Source: Syngnathus acus (taxonomy: Eukaryota; Chordata; Actinopteri; Syngnathiformes; Syngnathidae). Taken from it: 64,000 bases of DNA. The position numbers and the translations under genes are program-made. Positions 25,301-36,015 of this stretch are shown here, piece after piece. The stretch spans positions 9,983,000-10,046,999 of the forward strand of contig NC_051098.1 in NCBI RefSeq assembly GCF_901709675.1, read 5' to 3'. Below the pieces are notes generated by a model that ran no database searches, was not told the DNA's origin, and saw only the letters and a list, made by a program, of their open reading frames with translations. The number at the start of each line of letters is the position of its first letter. Position 1 is the first letter of the stretch.

Positions 25301-27316
25301 AAAAACAATGCAATTAGAACCAGTGGGAAAAAAAAAAAACGGATTTACATAGTGACAAAAATCAAATTACATCCTTCATTTTTTTGCCTTTCACCAGTAT
25401 TTACACTAAACGGCTATAATCTTGCATGTAATTTTACATCTTAAAGTAAAAAATCTTACAATATCACAAATCATTTAGTTTGTGTAAAAAAAAAAAAAAT
25501 CATACAGTGAAGGCATGGTCACATTTATGTACACTACAAAAGTAACTTCAACAGTTCTGATCTCTAAGAAACAGGGTGAAAAGTTATGTGCTTCTCACCG
25601 ATTCAGTGAGCACATCCATATTGTCACTTCATTACATTGCTCGTTTTCATCTAACTTCTACAGTAGCTAGTTTGTAACATCCAGCATATTTTGTTACGAG
25701 ACAAACATATGATTTGAGCCTGACAAGAAAATAGCATCAAACTCTCACCATTTGAACGGCAGGTCTTAACTTGGTGTCCAGGGAAACAACTCTGAACTGC
25801 ACTGAGAAAAGCATGGACAGATCATTAAAAGCTAGTTACGGGTACTTTTTCGGTTGCCATCGTATTTTAAAAAGTGCAACAGTATTTCCTAAAACAAATT
25901 AAAAAAACAAAAGAAAAGAAAAAACCCTACGCCAAGTAGAAAAAAATTCTTCTGCTTATATTTACTTTTAAAATGAAACAATTTCGGGAATTGCTGTTGT
26001 ATGTACTTGAAAAGTTCAAAGTTTATTAAACTCATTTATCAATAGTGAAGACATTTAAAGTATTTTGATGTCAACTGTGGGCCTACAGTACAAAACCAAA
26101 TATTTAACATTAATAAGAAAAGCAAAACGATTACTTTAGGAATGAAAAGCTGGATTTTTTTTTAAGATACTTCACATATCTGAATGTGCAATATTCATCG
26201 AATCATCCAAGGTTCGCCAATGAAAAACATGACTCTTCTATCAAAGTGTTTTTGGCACATACGGAATGTTTGGTGCTATAAAAAAAAAAAAAAAAAAAAA
26301 AAAGGTTGTAAACTATGGGCGGCACTTGATCGGAGGCAATGTATTATTTGCTCAGTTACCAGTTTGTCCTGGGAGGTAGATGGGTTTATCGGTCTGGATG
26401 AAGGTCATCGGTTTGTACACTTTGATCAAGACTTTCTTGACCTCTCTTGAGAAAAAGGTTGCACCTCGTACCTCCACAACCATTGCCTGCACCTCATCCT
26501 CTTTAGGAACAGGAACCTGGATGAGACAATTGTTTTCTTTTACAAATAGCTCGACCTGTTAAAACTGGTCAAAAACAAACAAAACAATCTAGACAATTAA
26601 TGGCATAGCAAAGATGAATTATTTTTTGTTTTGGGGTGATAAATAGCATTTGTTAATGAAAATAACCATTATTTCTGTAATGGTAAAAATCAAACATCAG
26701 TATGTATAATCTCGCCACCCAAAAAGGATACTTATTAAAATGGTAAAGTTTTAAATTTTAAAGGCATTATTTTACAAAAAACAAATATAAAAAGTCACTT
26801 TTATCTTTCAAAACCATTTTGATAGATTGCTGAGCAAAAAATAGGGAGTTTGTCATTGAATGTGTCAATATGCATTTTCCGTACATGACCAAGATATTTG
26901 GGGAATATAAATCTTGACAGATTCAACTAACCAAATACATTTTTTTTTAAAAGCTGACCTTAAACTTGTGGCACGTATGAAAGTCTTTGCTGGATTCCTC
27001 TTCGAATAGAGTTTTGTTCTCCTCTTTAGAGTGCAAAAAGACACTCATTGTCAGAGTCTCATTGGGGTGGAGCAGACTCGCACAGAAATTGGTTTCAGTT
27101 CCAGCTTCCAGAACAGCAGGAATTCCAACCAGGTAACTTCTACAATCATGAAAATACACAAAGGCAGCATGTCATTTTGTGTAAAATGAAGACAAGTGAA
27201 AAATGTTTGTCATTAGGACAGAAAACCTACGGTTTAGCCTCTGCTCCAGCCACAAACATCCAGCTCAAGACGACACACCATGTCCAGCTCCATGACTGAT
27301 TCCTAACACCACCCAT
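13900..27316 (-). CDS. a2m: alpha-2-macroglobulin, complete 36-exon gene
   Basis: A secreted thioester protein that traps proteases: cleavage of its bait region exposes a thioester, the cage closes, and the complex is cleared by a receptor. I joined 36 coding exons by hand; every junction is GT-AG and in frame, giving 1457 aa (human about 1474). A hydrophobic signal peptide covers about residues 1-27, starting MGGVRNQSW. The family motif FIQTDKPIY lies at 141-149. The bait region is about 711-745, before NFFPETW. The thioester motif CGEQ is intact at 984-987. Exons 30-36 encode the receptor-binding domain and end NFDCKTD-stop. Exon 1 starts at the only ATG giving a signal peptide. Teleosts often carry several a2m copies, so paralog naming is open. 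The exon lists are in the four block entries below. Confidence 0.95.
16737..17032. repeat. 8-bp target-site duplication that duplicates a splice site
   Basis: CTGTAAGA occurs at 16737-16744 and 17025-17032 around the MITE. On the minus strand this is TCTTACAG, exactly the last eight bases of intron 27 before exon 28 (which starts at 16736). Confidence 0.9.
16745..17024. mobile_element. 280-bp hAT-type MITE in a2m intron 27, family 1
   Basis: It starts CATAGGTGTCAAACTCAAGG and ends AATGAGCTTGACTG. The interior shares GCCCGCGAAGACAAATT and the ACTATGACTA...GCGG...C segment with the element at 38651-38959, in the opposite orientation. Both flanks carry the same 8 bp, CTGTAAGA, the duplication size expected of hAT transposons. 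No coding capacity. The right end has lost a few bases compared with the other copy. Confidence 0.85.
17413..20456 (-). other. a2m: a2m exons 19-27 (thioester domain)
   Basis: Exons: 20456-20231, 20076-19950, 19862-19741, 19652-19601, 18812-18729, 18603-18427, 17933-17858, 17732-17576, 17487-17413. They encode residues about 760-1125. Exon 19 carries [13 protein letters not shown]. Exon 24 carries the thioester in [10 protein letters not shown]. Exon 25 carries [11 protein letters not shown]. The alpha-helical thioester domain continues through exons 26-27. All junction phases agree. Confidence 0.9.
21240..21756. repeat. CpG-bearing probable insertion in a2m intron 15
   Basis: This intron stretch has many CpGs (GCGACGAAAAC, CGGTGCCGGTATCGGTCCAC) and a CCAATCAAAT box, unlike the AT-rich introns around it. 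The edge sequence CGGTATCGGTCCACGGCC resembles the end of a widespread fish repeat with CCGGTACCGGTCCGCGG-type ends. I could not define both ends or a target duplication, so an intronic regulatory region is an alternative. Confidence 0.35.
22362..22392. repeat. 31-bp poly-A (poly-T on the a2m strand)
   Basis: An unbroken run of 31 A. On the transcribed strand it is a T-run ending seven bases before exon 13 (AATCCAG at the acceptor), so it forms the pyrimidine tract of that 3' splice site. Confidence 0.95.
23350..23554. mobile_element. 205-bp hAT-type MITE in a2m intron 11, family 2
   Basis: Inverted ends read GATGGGCAAATGAAGCTTCA on the left and TGAAGCTTCATTTTCCCAGC on the right, with inner repeats continuing to CATTGTTGT/ACAACAACTG. 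The same 8 bp, ATGTATAC, flank it at 23342-23349 and 23555-23562, as expected for a hAT transposon. Interior CTCTAGATGGCA and TGCCATCTAGAG are also complementary, so the whole element is nearly palindromic. No coding capacity. Confidence 0.8.
24066..27316 (-). other. a2m: a2m exons 1-9 (signal peptide and first macroglobulin domains)
   Basis: Exons, high to low coordinate: 27316-27231, 27139-26959, 26555-26360, 25801-25749, 25292-25272, 25114-24949, 24853-24769, 24689-24560, 24183-24066. They encode residues 1 to about 345. Exon 5 is only 21 nt (YDIIEIQ), a size I believe is shared with other A2M genes. [10 protein letters not shown] segment marks the third macroglobulin domain. Introns hold homopolymer A/T runs (for example 26281-26303) but no recognisable gene. 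Confidence 0.88.
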
Positions 27317-30300
27317 GATTGACTGAGAAGATCAACGTCTGCATCTGCTAAATAGCCACTAACAAACAAACACCCACCCACAAGTTACACATAAGCACGT
27401 TCCAAACGCCCCCTCCGCCCACACACAAGGGGGGGGGAAGCTACCCAAGATTGACTAGCTTTGAACTAGTTTAGTTTAGATTAGTTTAAACCAAGATTTG
27501 TGGTAAAATCTAAAGACTTGGAATTTAAACTTATAGTTTTACTTACTGTTGTGAGAGTGGGGAAGTTACTAAATAAGGCTACATCATCATTTGAAATATT
27601 TCAATATACACATTGCAAACATGCAAGAATGAACCTCCCCAAAACAATCCTTCAAAATCTGATAGACATTCAATGCACGTTTCCATAAAAAACTGTGAGA
27701 AGAGTGGAGAAAAAAAAAAAATTAACCATAAATTGACCGCCGCCCCGCATACAAAAACTAACCAATAAAAAAATAAAACCTCCAGATACACAAGAATCTG
27801 AGTATACTTTACTGCTCAGCCAAAATAAATAAAAACCAAAAGTAGTAGGTGCAGAGAGCCTACCTTGCCCTCAAACAAATATTACACCTGGACTTAGAAA
27901 CCTGGGGAGTTTGTTTCAAGCATACCATTACAGCACACTGAGAAACTGAGATAATGAATAAAAATAACAAAATGTACTGTTCAAGCCTGATATGGTGGCA
28001 TTGCGATTACGCAGAATATTGCTATGACATAGCTTGATTTCACTCCCTTCCCAAACTGCACTGACTGCTTTGAATTAGTGGTGAATGTTACTGTACTGCG
28101 ATTTCAAAACATGCTGATTAATGGGCACTAACCACCAACCTTCAAAGATTATAACCAGAAGAAAAACAAAAACATGATTATCCATACACTATGTACTATT
28201 TCTCCTTCAGTATGATGAGAAAGTTAAATTTAATGTGGAAAAATAATGTGGCATTAAAAAACAAAACAAAAAAAAACTTAATACACAATTCTACACTATT
28301 TATCAAAGAGCAGCTGTTACAATGTTGCCCTTTACTCAGTGAGCTATGTTTGTGTTTGCTGCGCAAATAGCTCTTCTGCAGACTTACTGGTAGCAATGAG
28401 TAAGTTTGAAAAAATATATTGTAACTGATAAAGTTGTCAAACAATGGGGAGTCACTTTTATACGGAACTGGAGCTTTCAATCAAATCCAGTAACATTGCA
28501 TGATGCTTTAATACACTAAGGATGTATTCAGACCAGAAAAGTCCTTTAGTCCACTTGTTTGGTCCAGACCAAAATTGGACTTAATTCTTTTCGTTTGATG
28601 CGGTTGCTATTCAGACACTTGTACATTTTGCAAGCGAAGTATATTTTGTAAACACACCCACGCTTGTGACGATCTGTGCTCCCATTGGACCAGGGCGGCA
28701 CACAGAGCACAGAAATGACGAAAAACATGCGAGTCCTACGCGTTGCATATTTGTGCTGTTGGTTCCGATCTATTAGTGAACGCTTATTCTGTAATAATTG
28801 TCAGCAAAGCCAAATAAGGCCTATTTGGCAACTTAAGTTTACAGGTCAAAAACTGTTTGATAATTGCAACACTCAGAACAAACACTTGCTCATCCATTCC
28901 ATAAAGTTCAACCATGTCAAAGTTTACACTGAACAACAGCTTTGACATGAATACTCATTTTGCTGAATGAGTTTCAAAAATGATTAATTAGCCAGTTCGA
29001 GATTTTGCATCTCTGTCCAGCATACTAACATGCATTACTGCAAACGTGCATTTGCAAGAGCTTCTAAATGTTACAGAAATCACAGAACGTTACCTACAGT
29101 ATTTATGTAACACACCGCTATACTAGAGATGGCTTTAGTGTTCCCGCTGCTTCATAAAATACTTCAACTGAAGCGCATTACTGCGACTTATGTAGAACTT
29201 GTTAATGGTGACCATTTTACCAATTGCTGTCGGTAACACCGTGGAGCTACTATAGGCATTCATCGGAGTCCCATCCAGGTTCCTTTTGAACGAGATTTGT
29301 TCAAGGATCCCCAATGCAATAGTTTTTTGTTAGCTGCCTTTACACATTGAAAATGTTTGCTGACATTGTATTTATCAACAGTAGTCTTTATCAACACTGA
29401 TTTCCCAATCTGAAATGAATGCAAATAACTCACCTTTAAAAACAGACTTAAGCCACGGGAAGTGACCTGATGAAATACTGACGTAACAAGCCAGTTTTAA
29501 TTTATTTAGTTGGGCCTGGAAAGAAAGTGAGTTTTACTCACCAGTTTGCACACAAGAGAAACCACGACAGGCTTGTGACTGTGTCCAAATCTATAATGAA
29601 AAGTGCTCACACCCCCTTTTAAGTGAGTACTAATTGTGCTACAGGTGTGATTACAACAGTTGCAAGTTCCAGCCCCCAGTAACACAGATCTCTATAGGGA
29701 GGCTCAAAGGCTTAAGGCGGAGTCTCCAGGGTCGCTACTGGTCGGCCATCTTAGGACAGAGGACCGTGCTGGTGCTCTGTCCTGTACACGGTGACAAGGT
29801 GGATGATTTACTCACTTAAATACTCGTATCTCGCTAATTTATTCTTTTGTCAAAATTTGTGGATGCGCTTGTATTTATTTGTTTGTTAAGAGGCTTTGAG
29901 TTAAGACATGAGCCTGGTTACAAAGTTAAGCAGAATATTATTTTTTTGTGTCAATATATAGTTGCACATCATATTTGTAGTATCAATACATGTCCCATAT
30001 GGTACGGAACCAAAGTTAAATGTTTATTTAAAATTGTTTCTTCTCGAGGACAGCAACAGGACAAGTGGGCGGGCTGTGTCGTCATAGAAACAGTAAAGTT
30101 GTTTGGTTCTGTGGAACAGAATGCCAAATCAAAATAGAAGTCTGATGAGACTTATAAATAACTAACATGGTTGCTGCCGCTCAACTGGCAGGATTCTTGC
30201 AATCTGAGTCACCAACTGCTTTCATCAACAACATCAGCATAAGCCCCCAGCAGACACACTCACAGAACCCGGATCAGTCACGATGTCATCATTAGCGTGT

Positions 30301-30394
30301 GGAAGTCAAGTCACCTGGATGATGTCATGTTATCGGCCAAAGACTTACTGATAAATGAATCCAGCAGCTCAGCATGCGATCCAGGTAGTAGACC
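27317..30394. other. a2m-filip1 divergent intergenic region
   Basis: It must hold the a2m promoter (just above 27316) and the filip1 5' region (below 30395), but I see no clear TATA box for either. It contains a G-run near 27429-27437, a short perfect hairpin (AGGACAGAG at 29753-29761 pairing with CTCTGTCCT at 29775-29783), and AT-rich unique-looking DNA. Short open frames here show no family resemblance. Confidence 0.55.
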
Positions 30395-33300
30395 ATGGAG
30401 AGCCAAGACGATAGACCCAAGGAGCCAACATCCAAAGGCTCCGCAAAGCAGCAAAAGGAAACGACAGGAGAGTCTTTGAGGAAGAGGAATGCCGACGTCC
30501 AACGAGAAACGGAGGACAGAGAGTTGGACCCCAAAAGTGGAAAAATCAACTTGTCCAAGAGGGATTTGCTCCAGCTTCTGGGAATCATGGAAGGTGAAGT
30601 TCAGGTGGGACTCGTCTGAAGGAATGCCTGCAATCTTGACGCGAATGAAGTGTGTGTATGTGTGCACGCGCGCTCAGGCCCGAGAGGACTTCATCAATCT
30701 GATGAGTTCTGCGACAAGTGGCCCAGAAAAGCTGGAGTCCCGATACGGATGGCCCGTTCCCGCCAAAGTGCAGTGGGCCCTGCAAAGGGACGACGGTGTG
30801 TTTGCCCGCCGCGGCTGCCTCGCGGACGACGTGTACAAGACACCCATGGCCCAGGTGAAACGCATCCAAATAAAACACAATAAGCATCTTCTAACATCAA
30901 GCCAAATGTCTGCGGTCAGCTGGAGCGTCTGGAGGACAAGCAGAGGGAGACGTACCGCCGCATGCTGGAGCAGCTTCTGCTGGCCGAGAAATGTCACCGC
31001 CGCACCGTGATGGAGCTGGACAGCGAGAAGAGCAAACACGCCGACTTCATCAATAAGAGCGACGACTTCACCAACCTGCTGGAGCAGGAGAGGGAGCGGT
31101 GAGGACCGGCCGGACGGGCGGCCGGCCAAAGCCGGCTGCTGGCTAAAGCGAGCCCCTCCTACTTTTCAGACTGAAACAACTGTTGGAGCAGAAGGAGGCC
31201 CACCAGGCCCAGAAGGACAAGGAGCACAGCAGGCACCTGGAGAAGCTCCAAGTCCAGTTGCTCAAGCTCAAATCCTTTGCCCTCATGCTGGTGGATGAGC
31301 GAGAGACGCACGCTGAGCGACTGGACCTGCAGAGCCAGAAGGTCCGGGAGCTCGCTCAGCAGTTGAGGGACAAAGAGCAGCGTCTGGCGGATGTCACTGA
31401 CGAGGCAAAGCGGGATGGCCTCAAGGTCTTCGAACTGGAGGAGGAGCTGGAGCACAGGATGGCCACTTCCAAACTAGAGCAAGAGGCGATGACGGCCAAA
31501 CTGTCCGACCAAGAGTCCCAAAGCCAACAGCTGAGGCTGAAGCTCAACCAACTGGCCAACCGGATGGAAGAGCTGCAGAAGAGCAACAGGCAGCGATTGG
31601 ACGAGGACCTTCAGAGGGATGAGTGCCAAGACTCCTCCCCCGCAGCTGAGCTGGAAATCCTGCGGAAGAAAGTGCTCGAGCTGGAAGGTCAGCATGAGGA
31701 GATCAGCGAGCGCAGGGAGCTGGCAATGAGGCTGCGACACGAGGAGAACATCAGCAAGGAACTTAGGCTGGAGGTGGACAAGCTGCAGAGGAGAATGGCT
31801 GACATGGAGAAACTCGAGGAGGCTTTCGGCACAAGTCGGATGGAATGTTTGCAACTCTGCGCCAAGCTGGAGAAAGAAAAACAAGTCGCAAGCGATCTGG
31901 AAGGTGACCTGGAGAAGCTCAAGAGACGACTCAAAGGATTGGAGTCCCTGGAGGCAAAGCTGGAGAGGGCAGAGATCATCCTCAAAGATGATCTCGCCAA
32001 GCTCAAGTCCCTCACTGTCATTCTGGTGGATGAAAGGAAGAACATGGCAGAGAGACTGAAACAGGAAGAAGAGGAAAGAGAAGCGCTGAGTTGCAAGTTG
32101 AAAGCTGAAGAATGTAAGGTGAGTCAAGTCACAGAGAAGCTGATCGACGAGAGCAAAAACCTCCTCAGATTGAAATCCGAGGCGGAGGTAAAAGTGACCA
32201 GAGTAAGTGAAGAAAACGAGCACTTGAAAGGTCAACTTAGGACGGAGCGGGAGCGATGTCGCCAGCTCAATACCGACATGTGCGCCATGAAAGCCACGAT
32301 GGCCGAGACGCAAAAGATGCAGACAGGCCAGGAAGGTCAATTAAAAGATCTCGCGGAGGAAACGGAGAACCTCAGTAGCCGACTCGTGCGGCTGGAGGTG
32401 GTTGAGAGGGACTTGATGAAGACAGAGGATCTGGCAAAAAGCTCAGATCTGGAAGCGCCTTTGAAAGAGAAGATCCATCAACTTATGGCCACCGAGGACC
32501 GGCTGTCCCAGTTGCAAGCCGATTATTCTGTCCTCCAGCAAAGGTTTCTGGAGGAGGAGGAGGGGAGGAAGAGCGCCAGCCAAGAGGCGGCCGACCTCAG
32601 GCGGGAACTAGAAGCCGGAAGGCGCTACGCTCGCATCTCCAGGCCCGGCGTCAACGTGGGGAGGACGGCAGAAGCTCGCCTGGCATCCACGGCCACGCAG
32701 ACCGATGCCCCGCCCGCAGCTTCTGCTGACGATTTCATTCGCCAGTCTGTCCTGGAGGAGAAACACCTCATGACCCAGCTTAGGCAACGCGAGCTCAAAA
32801 AGCCCGCCATCCGAGAACGTCATCTGCCCGCCATAGCCGAACCAGAGGCCATTGGGATAGGAACAACCCCAAGCCAAGGTCACGCCCCTCAGGTGTCTGT
32901 CTCGCAGAAGCCAGGCCAGCCGCTTCACATCCGGGTCACGCCCAATCCCAACAACAGCACTGCTACCCTGGAGATCACTGGCCCACGGGGCCGAGACTTC
33001 TTTTCCAGTTCGACAGTAATCCCAACACTCGGCCTTCGCCCCCCTCACATCACCATCGTCCCGAAGACCACCGCCATCGCGGCAAAAGGCAAACCGCGCA
33101 ACGTGGCTGATCCGGTGCACTCCCCTGTTACCATAACGACCATCTCCACAAGCACAAGTCCCGACAAGAGTGACAGCCGCCCGGCACCGCTCTCCATCGT
33201 CACGGTCAGCACCGGCCCAGCAGCTCGAGCTTCCCCCAAACTTCTGCCGGAACCTCTGCGCGGGGACACGGGTGGTTCCACCGCGGGTCCCGATCAGCGA

Positions 33301-33534
33301 TCCGGCGCCGCCTCGGCTGCGCTTGTCAACTGCAACGTGGTCATGACGGAGGACAGGAAAATTCACATCCGCCTGAAGACCACCGACAGGCAGGACAGAG
33401 AACGTGTCCAGCCACTCTCAGCAAGGTCAAAGACCGAAGGTGGCAAAATGAGCAGCAGCTTAAGCATTACGCCCGTCGTGACCGCCACGTGCAGGTCAAT
33501 GACCTCTGTGGGGAGAGTGCGGCCACAACTTTGA
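30395..33534 (+). CDS. filip1: filamin-A-interacting protein 1-type coiled-coil protein
   Basis: FILIP1 proteins bind filamin and reduce its level or activity, affecting actin-dependent cell migration and shape. Four coding exons join in frame: 30395-30604, 30678-30854, 30920-31098 and 31170-33534 (TGA), giving 976 aa. The ATG has a perfect ACCATGG context. The N-terminal motif [16 protein letters not shown] (about 53-68) and [27 protein letters not shown] mark the CortBP2-like domain. A long coiled coil follows to about residue 680, with [12 protein letters not shown] typical of FILIP1 rather than FILIP1L. The C-terminal part keeps PLHIRVTP and [20 protein letters not shown]. Human FILIP1 is about 1213 aa. 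Here part of the coiled coil between DLMKTED and LKEKIHQLM, and some of the tail, are missing. GC content is much higher than around it. The teleost paralog (a or b) cannot be told from this window. Confidence 0.88.
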
Positions 33535-35559
33535 GCACGCAATCGCAGAGGTAGCAAAAGTATTTTTTGCATGTTGGTACCGAAAGTATCGGTTCGCTAA
33601 TCCCATTTCCTGAGTAGCTTCTCGGTCATAATGGTGGTCCCTTGGACAAAACCAGTTGCTTTAAAGTAACCCTCCCAAATATGAACGTACTTGTGTCTTA
33701 TTGATGTACAGAGGTTAAAATCGGGTGGCTGAATACCAACATTTTGTAGACTATTTTGTGTACATGTCCATGGATAATTGTTGTGAGACAATGCTGATAG
33801 GAGTGATTTTATGGTTTGGAAAATTGTCTGCTGCAGTTTGCCTTAAATTCAAATGGTGGTGCTAGTGTACCACAAAAAGTGTCACGTCTGAGTTCTGCCG
33901 CATGCACACTGCAAGGTGGTAATTTAGATGTCTAGAACATCTTCAACGGATCATCAGATTGAATGCTCGTTTTTGTCTATATCTGACTTGGTCGTGCTCT
34001 ACAGGCTGTGGCCAGTGATTCAATCCAGACCCCTGCAAATTTTCCACAATATATTATACTGACTGATTTGTTTCAATTTAAGTCATAAATCCAAAGAAAA
34101 TATCGAACTGTGAACTACTGCGGTTGACAAGTTTCTGATTTCCCCTGAGCTACCGATTTAATCAAGATGCCTAGAAACAAGATAATGGGAAACTTTTTAA
34201 TTGTTCATTTTCGATGAAGAAGAAAAACATTTAATTGTTCATTTTAGATGACTCATTTATTTTTATCCATCCTACACATTAAAAATTGCCACACAAACAC
34301 TTTTGTCTATAGACTCATTGATTTGATTTACAGTCCACTACATCACCTAATGATTTTCAATACACATATTTTGGAAATCAACGTGCCAGTGCTTGTAAAT
34401 GTTTCCTTCACAGATAATAATTGCACCAACATCCATCAAACCATCTATCCATTTTCTTTACTTTTTCACTTAGGGCATAAGGCTCGAGTAATCATTGGGT
34501 GCACAAGTTGGGTTAGAGTTGATGATCATTGTGTTTATCTGACCCACTTAATTTAAACTCAGGAAAAGTGTGACCATGGGGCATCCAATTTGGGGTTATG
34601 GCAGGACTTTGTTGAGTATTGGGACCCTCGTCAGAATCAGCCAGCCTCAGACAATGGTTGGGGTCAGAGGTCCTTAAAGACTTGGGGTGAGAGGGCTAAT
34701 GACTCAGTATTGAACTGGGAGGAGCCAGCAAGTAGGTTACAATGTTTCTGACAATGCCAAAGAAAGAATTCTCCTCTATGTTGTTCGATTGATGCAGAAG
34801 ATCTTTTGAACTCTGCCTGTTTACTCCCCCCTTCTCTCCTTCACTCCATCAGCTAATACAAGCTGGGCACGAGCGATTCTGGCTTGTCCAAGCTGTGGCA
34901 TCGACTTATCTTCATTGCTTCACATAACCTCTGACCTCACTGGGTCAAGTCTGCAGCCGTTTGGACCTCCTCCACCTGGCCTTTATTGCCACCCATCAGA
35001 CAGTCCGGATGGATAGGTCTCCCCTCAGGATGTCAACAGGATTACATTGTTGTTTCAGTAGAGGGACCCCGGGAAGTATAATATAAGAAAAATATGGGCA
35101 GCTTCCTTTTTTTCTGTACATGAAATATTTATTCAATCAGTTTTTGAATAAGCATTTTATCTCATTTTACAAATTATGACCAATGAGTTAGTAGCTGATT
35201 AGACTAAGTAGGCTTTCAAAGATGCAAGCATGAACCGGATCAACCAAACTCCACATTTGATTCCGCGATAAGGGGATCATTAAGTCAAGCTGCCCAAAAT
35301 TTAAGTATCACATTTATGATTCTAGTAATGTTGCATTGACATTTGAGTCTTATTCGAATGGGTAAATAAAGATTCATTGTAGTAGTGGTGGTGTGTAACT
35401 TTACTACACGATACAAAGGTCAAGTTTTTGCAAAGTGGTGTTTTATCATTCCAAGAATTTTTAGACTTGGAAGGAAGTATTTCACTCCAGGGTGCTAAAG
35501 ATGAGGGGTAGGGACAGACAGAGCCGTGATCGTGCAAGGGAGGAAGGCACGGACAAGAA
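33535..35559. other. filip1 3' region and intergenic DNA
   Basis: The filip1 3' untranslated region should start here, but no AATAAA is obvious in the first kilobase. A near-repeat AATTGTTCATTTT occurs twice at about 34198-34245. No coding gene is supported. Confidence 0.5.
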
Positions 35560-36015
35560 AGGAAGTGAGTGTTCATTACAGTGTGTGTCTCAGTTGTGAG
35601 CATGCCCAGTAGAGCTCGCCTTGCAGCCCGAAATCCAGCCTCTATATTTGAAGGGAGGCTGCATATACTTTTGTTGCCCCTCACTCGCTCTCCTTTCTCT
35701 CACTCTCTACCTTTCCTCCATCAGTACCAACCCTCCCTCCCTCCCTTTCTCCCTGTTATTTTAATTTTATCCTGTAGTATTTGGACAATTGTGTGCTATG
35801 GCTGAGCAAGAGGATGTGAAACCTAGTGGAAGACAGCAAGAAAAAAAAAATATAGAAAGGATGAGGAGAGAGTTTATCCTGTTTTATCCTCTAGCTCACT
35901 CCCTCCTTTTGCCACCTCAGACCAACTTCAAGAGGCTGGACGTGGAGTTTGAAATCTGAGAAGTGAAGCAAGATGAGGAGGGTCTTACCGCCGCTGTCTT
36001 TGCTCTGCCGTCCAG
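35560..36015 (+). promoter_or_regulatory. candidate promoter and first exon of an unidentified plus-strand gene
   Basis: A TATATTT box at about 35643 is followed by a CT-rich leader (35690-35755) and two short open frames. The second, ATG at 35973, reads MRRVLPPLSLLCRP and runs into a good GTCAGT donor at 36016. An earlier ATG at 35800 reads MAEQEDVKPSGRQQEKKN and stops at about 35959. A TATA box, pyrimidine leader and donor in this order look like the 5' end of a gene whose remaining exons lie far downstream or outside. I do not recognise the peptide. Confidence 0.33.

Noticed and set aside
31474-32340. 288-residue open frame antisense to filip1
   Set aside because: It mirrors the low-stop, leucine/glutamate-rich coiled-coil exon on the other strand; no family resemblance and no splice context.
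35973-36015. Naming the 35.97-kb open frame as a glutamate receptor first exon because that gene neighbours TBCEL in human
   Set aside because: The peptide does not match the family beyond a few residues, and the local gene order (a2m, filip1) is not the human one.
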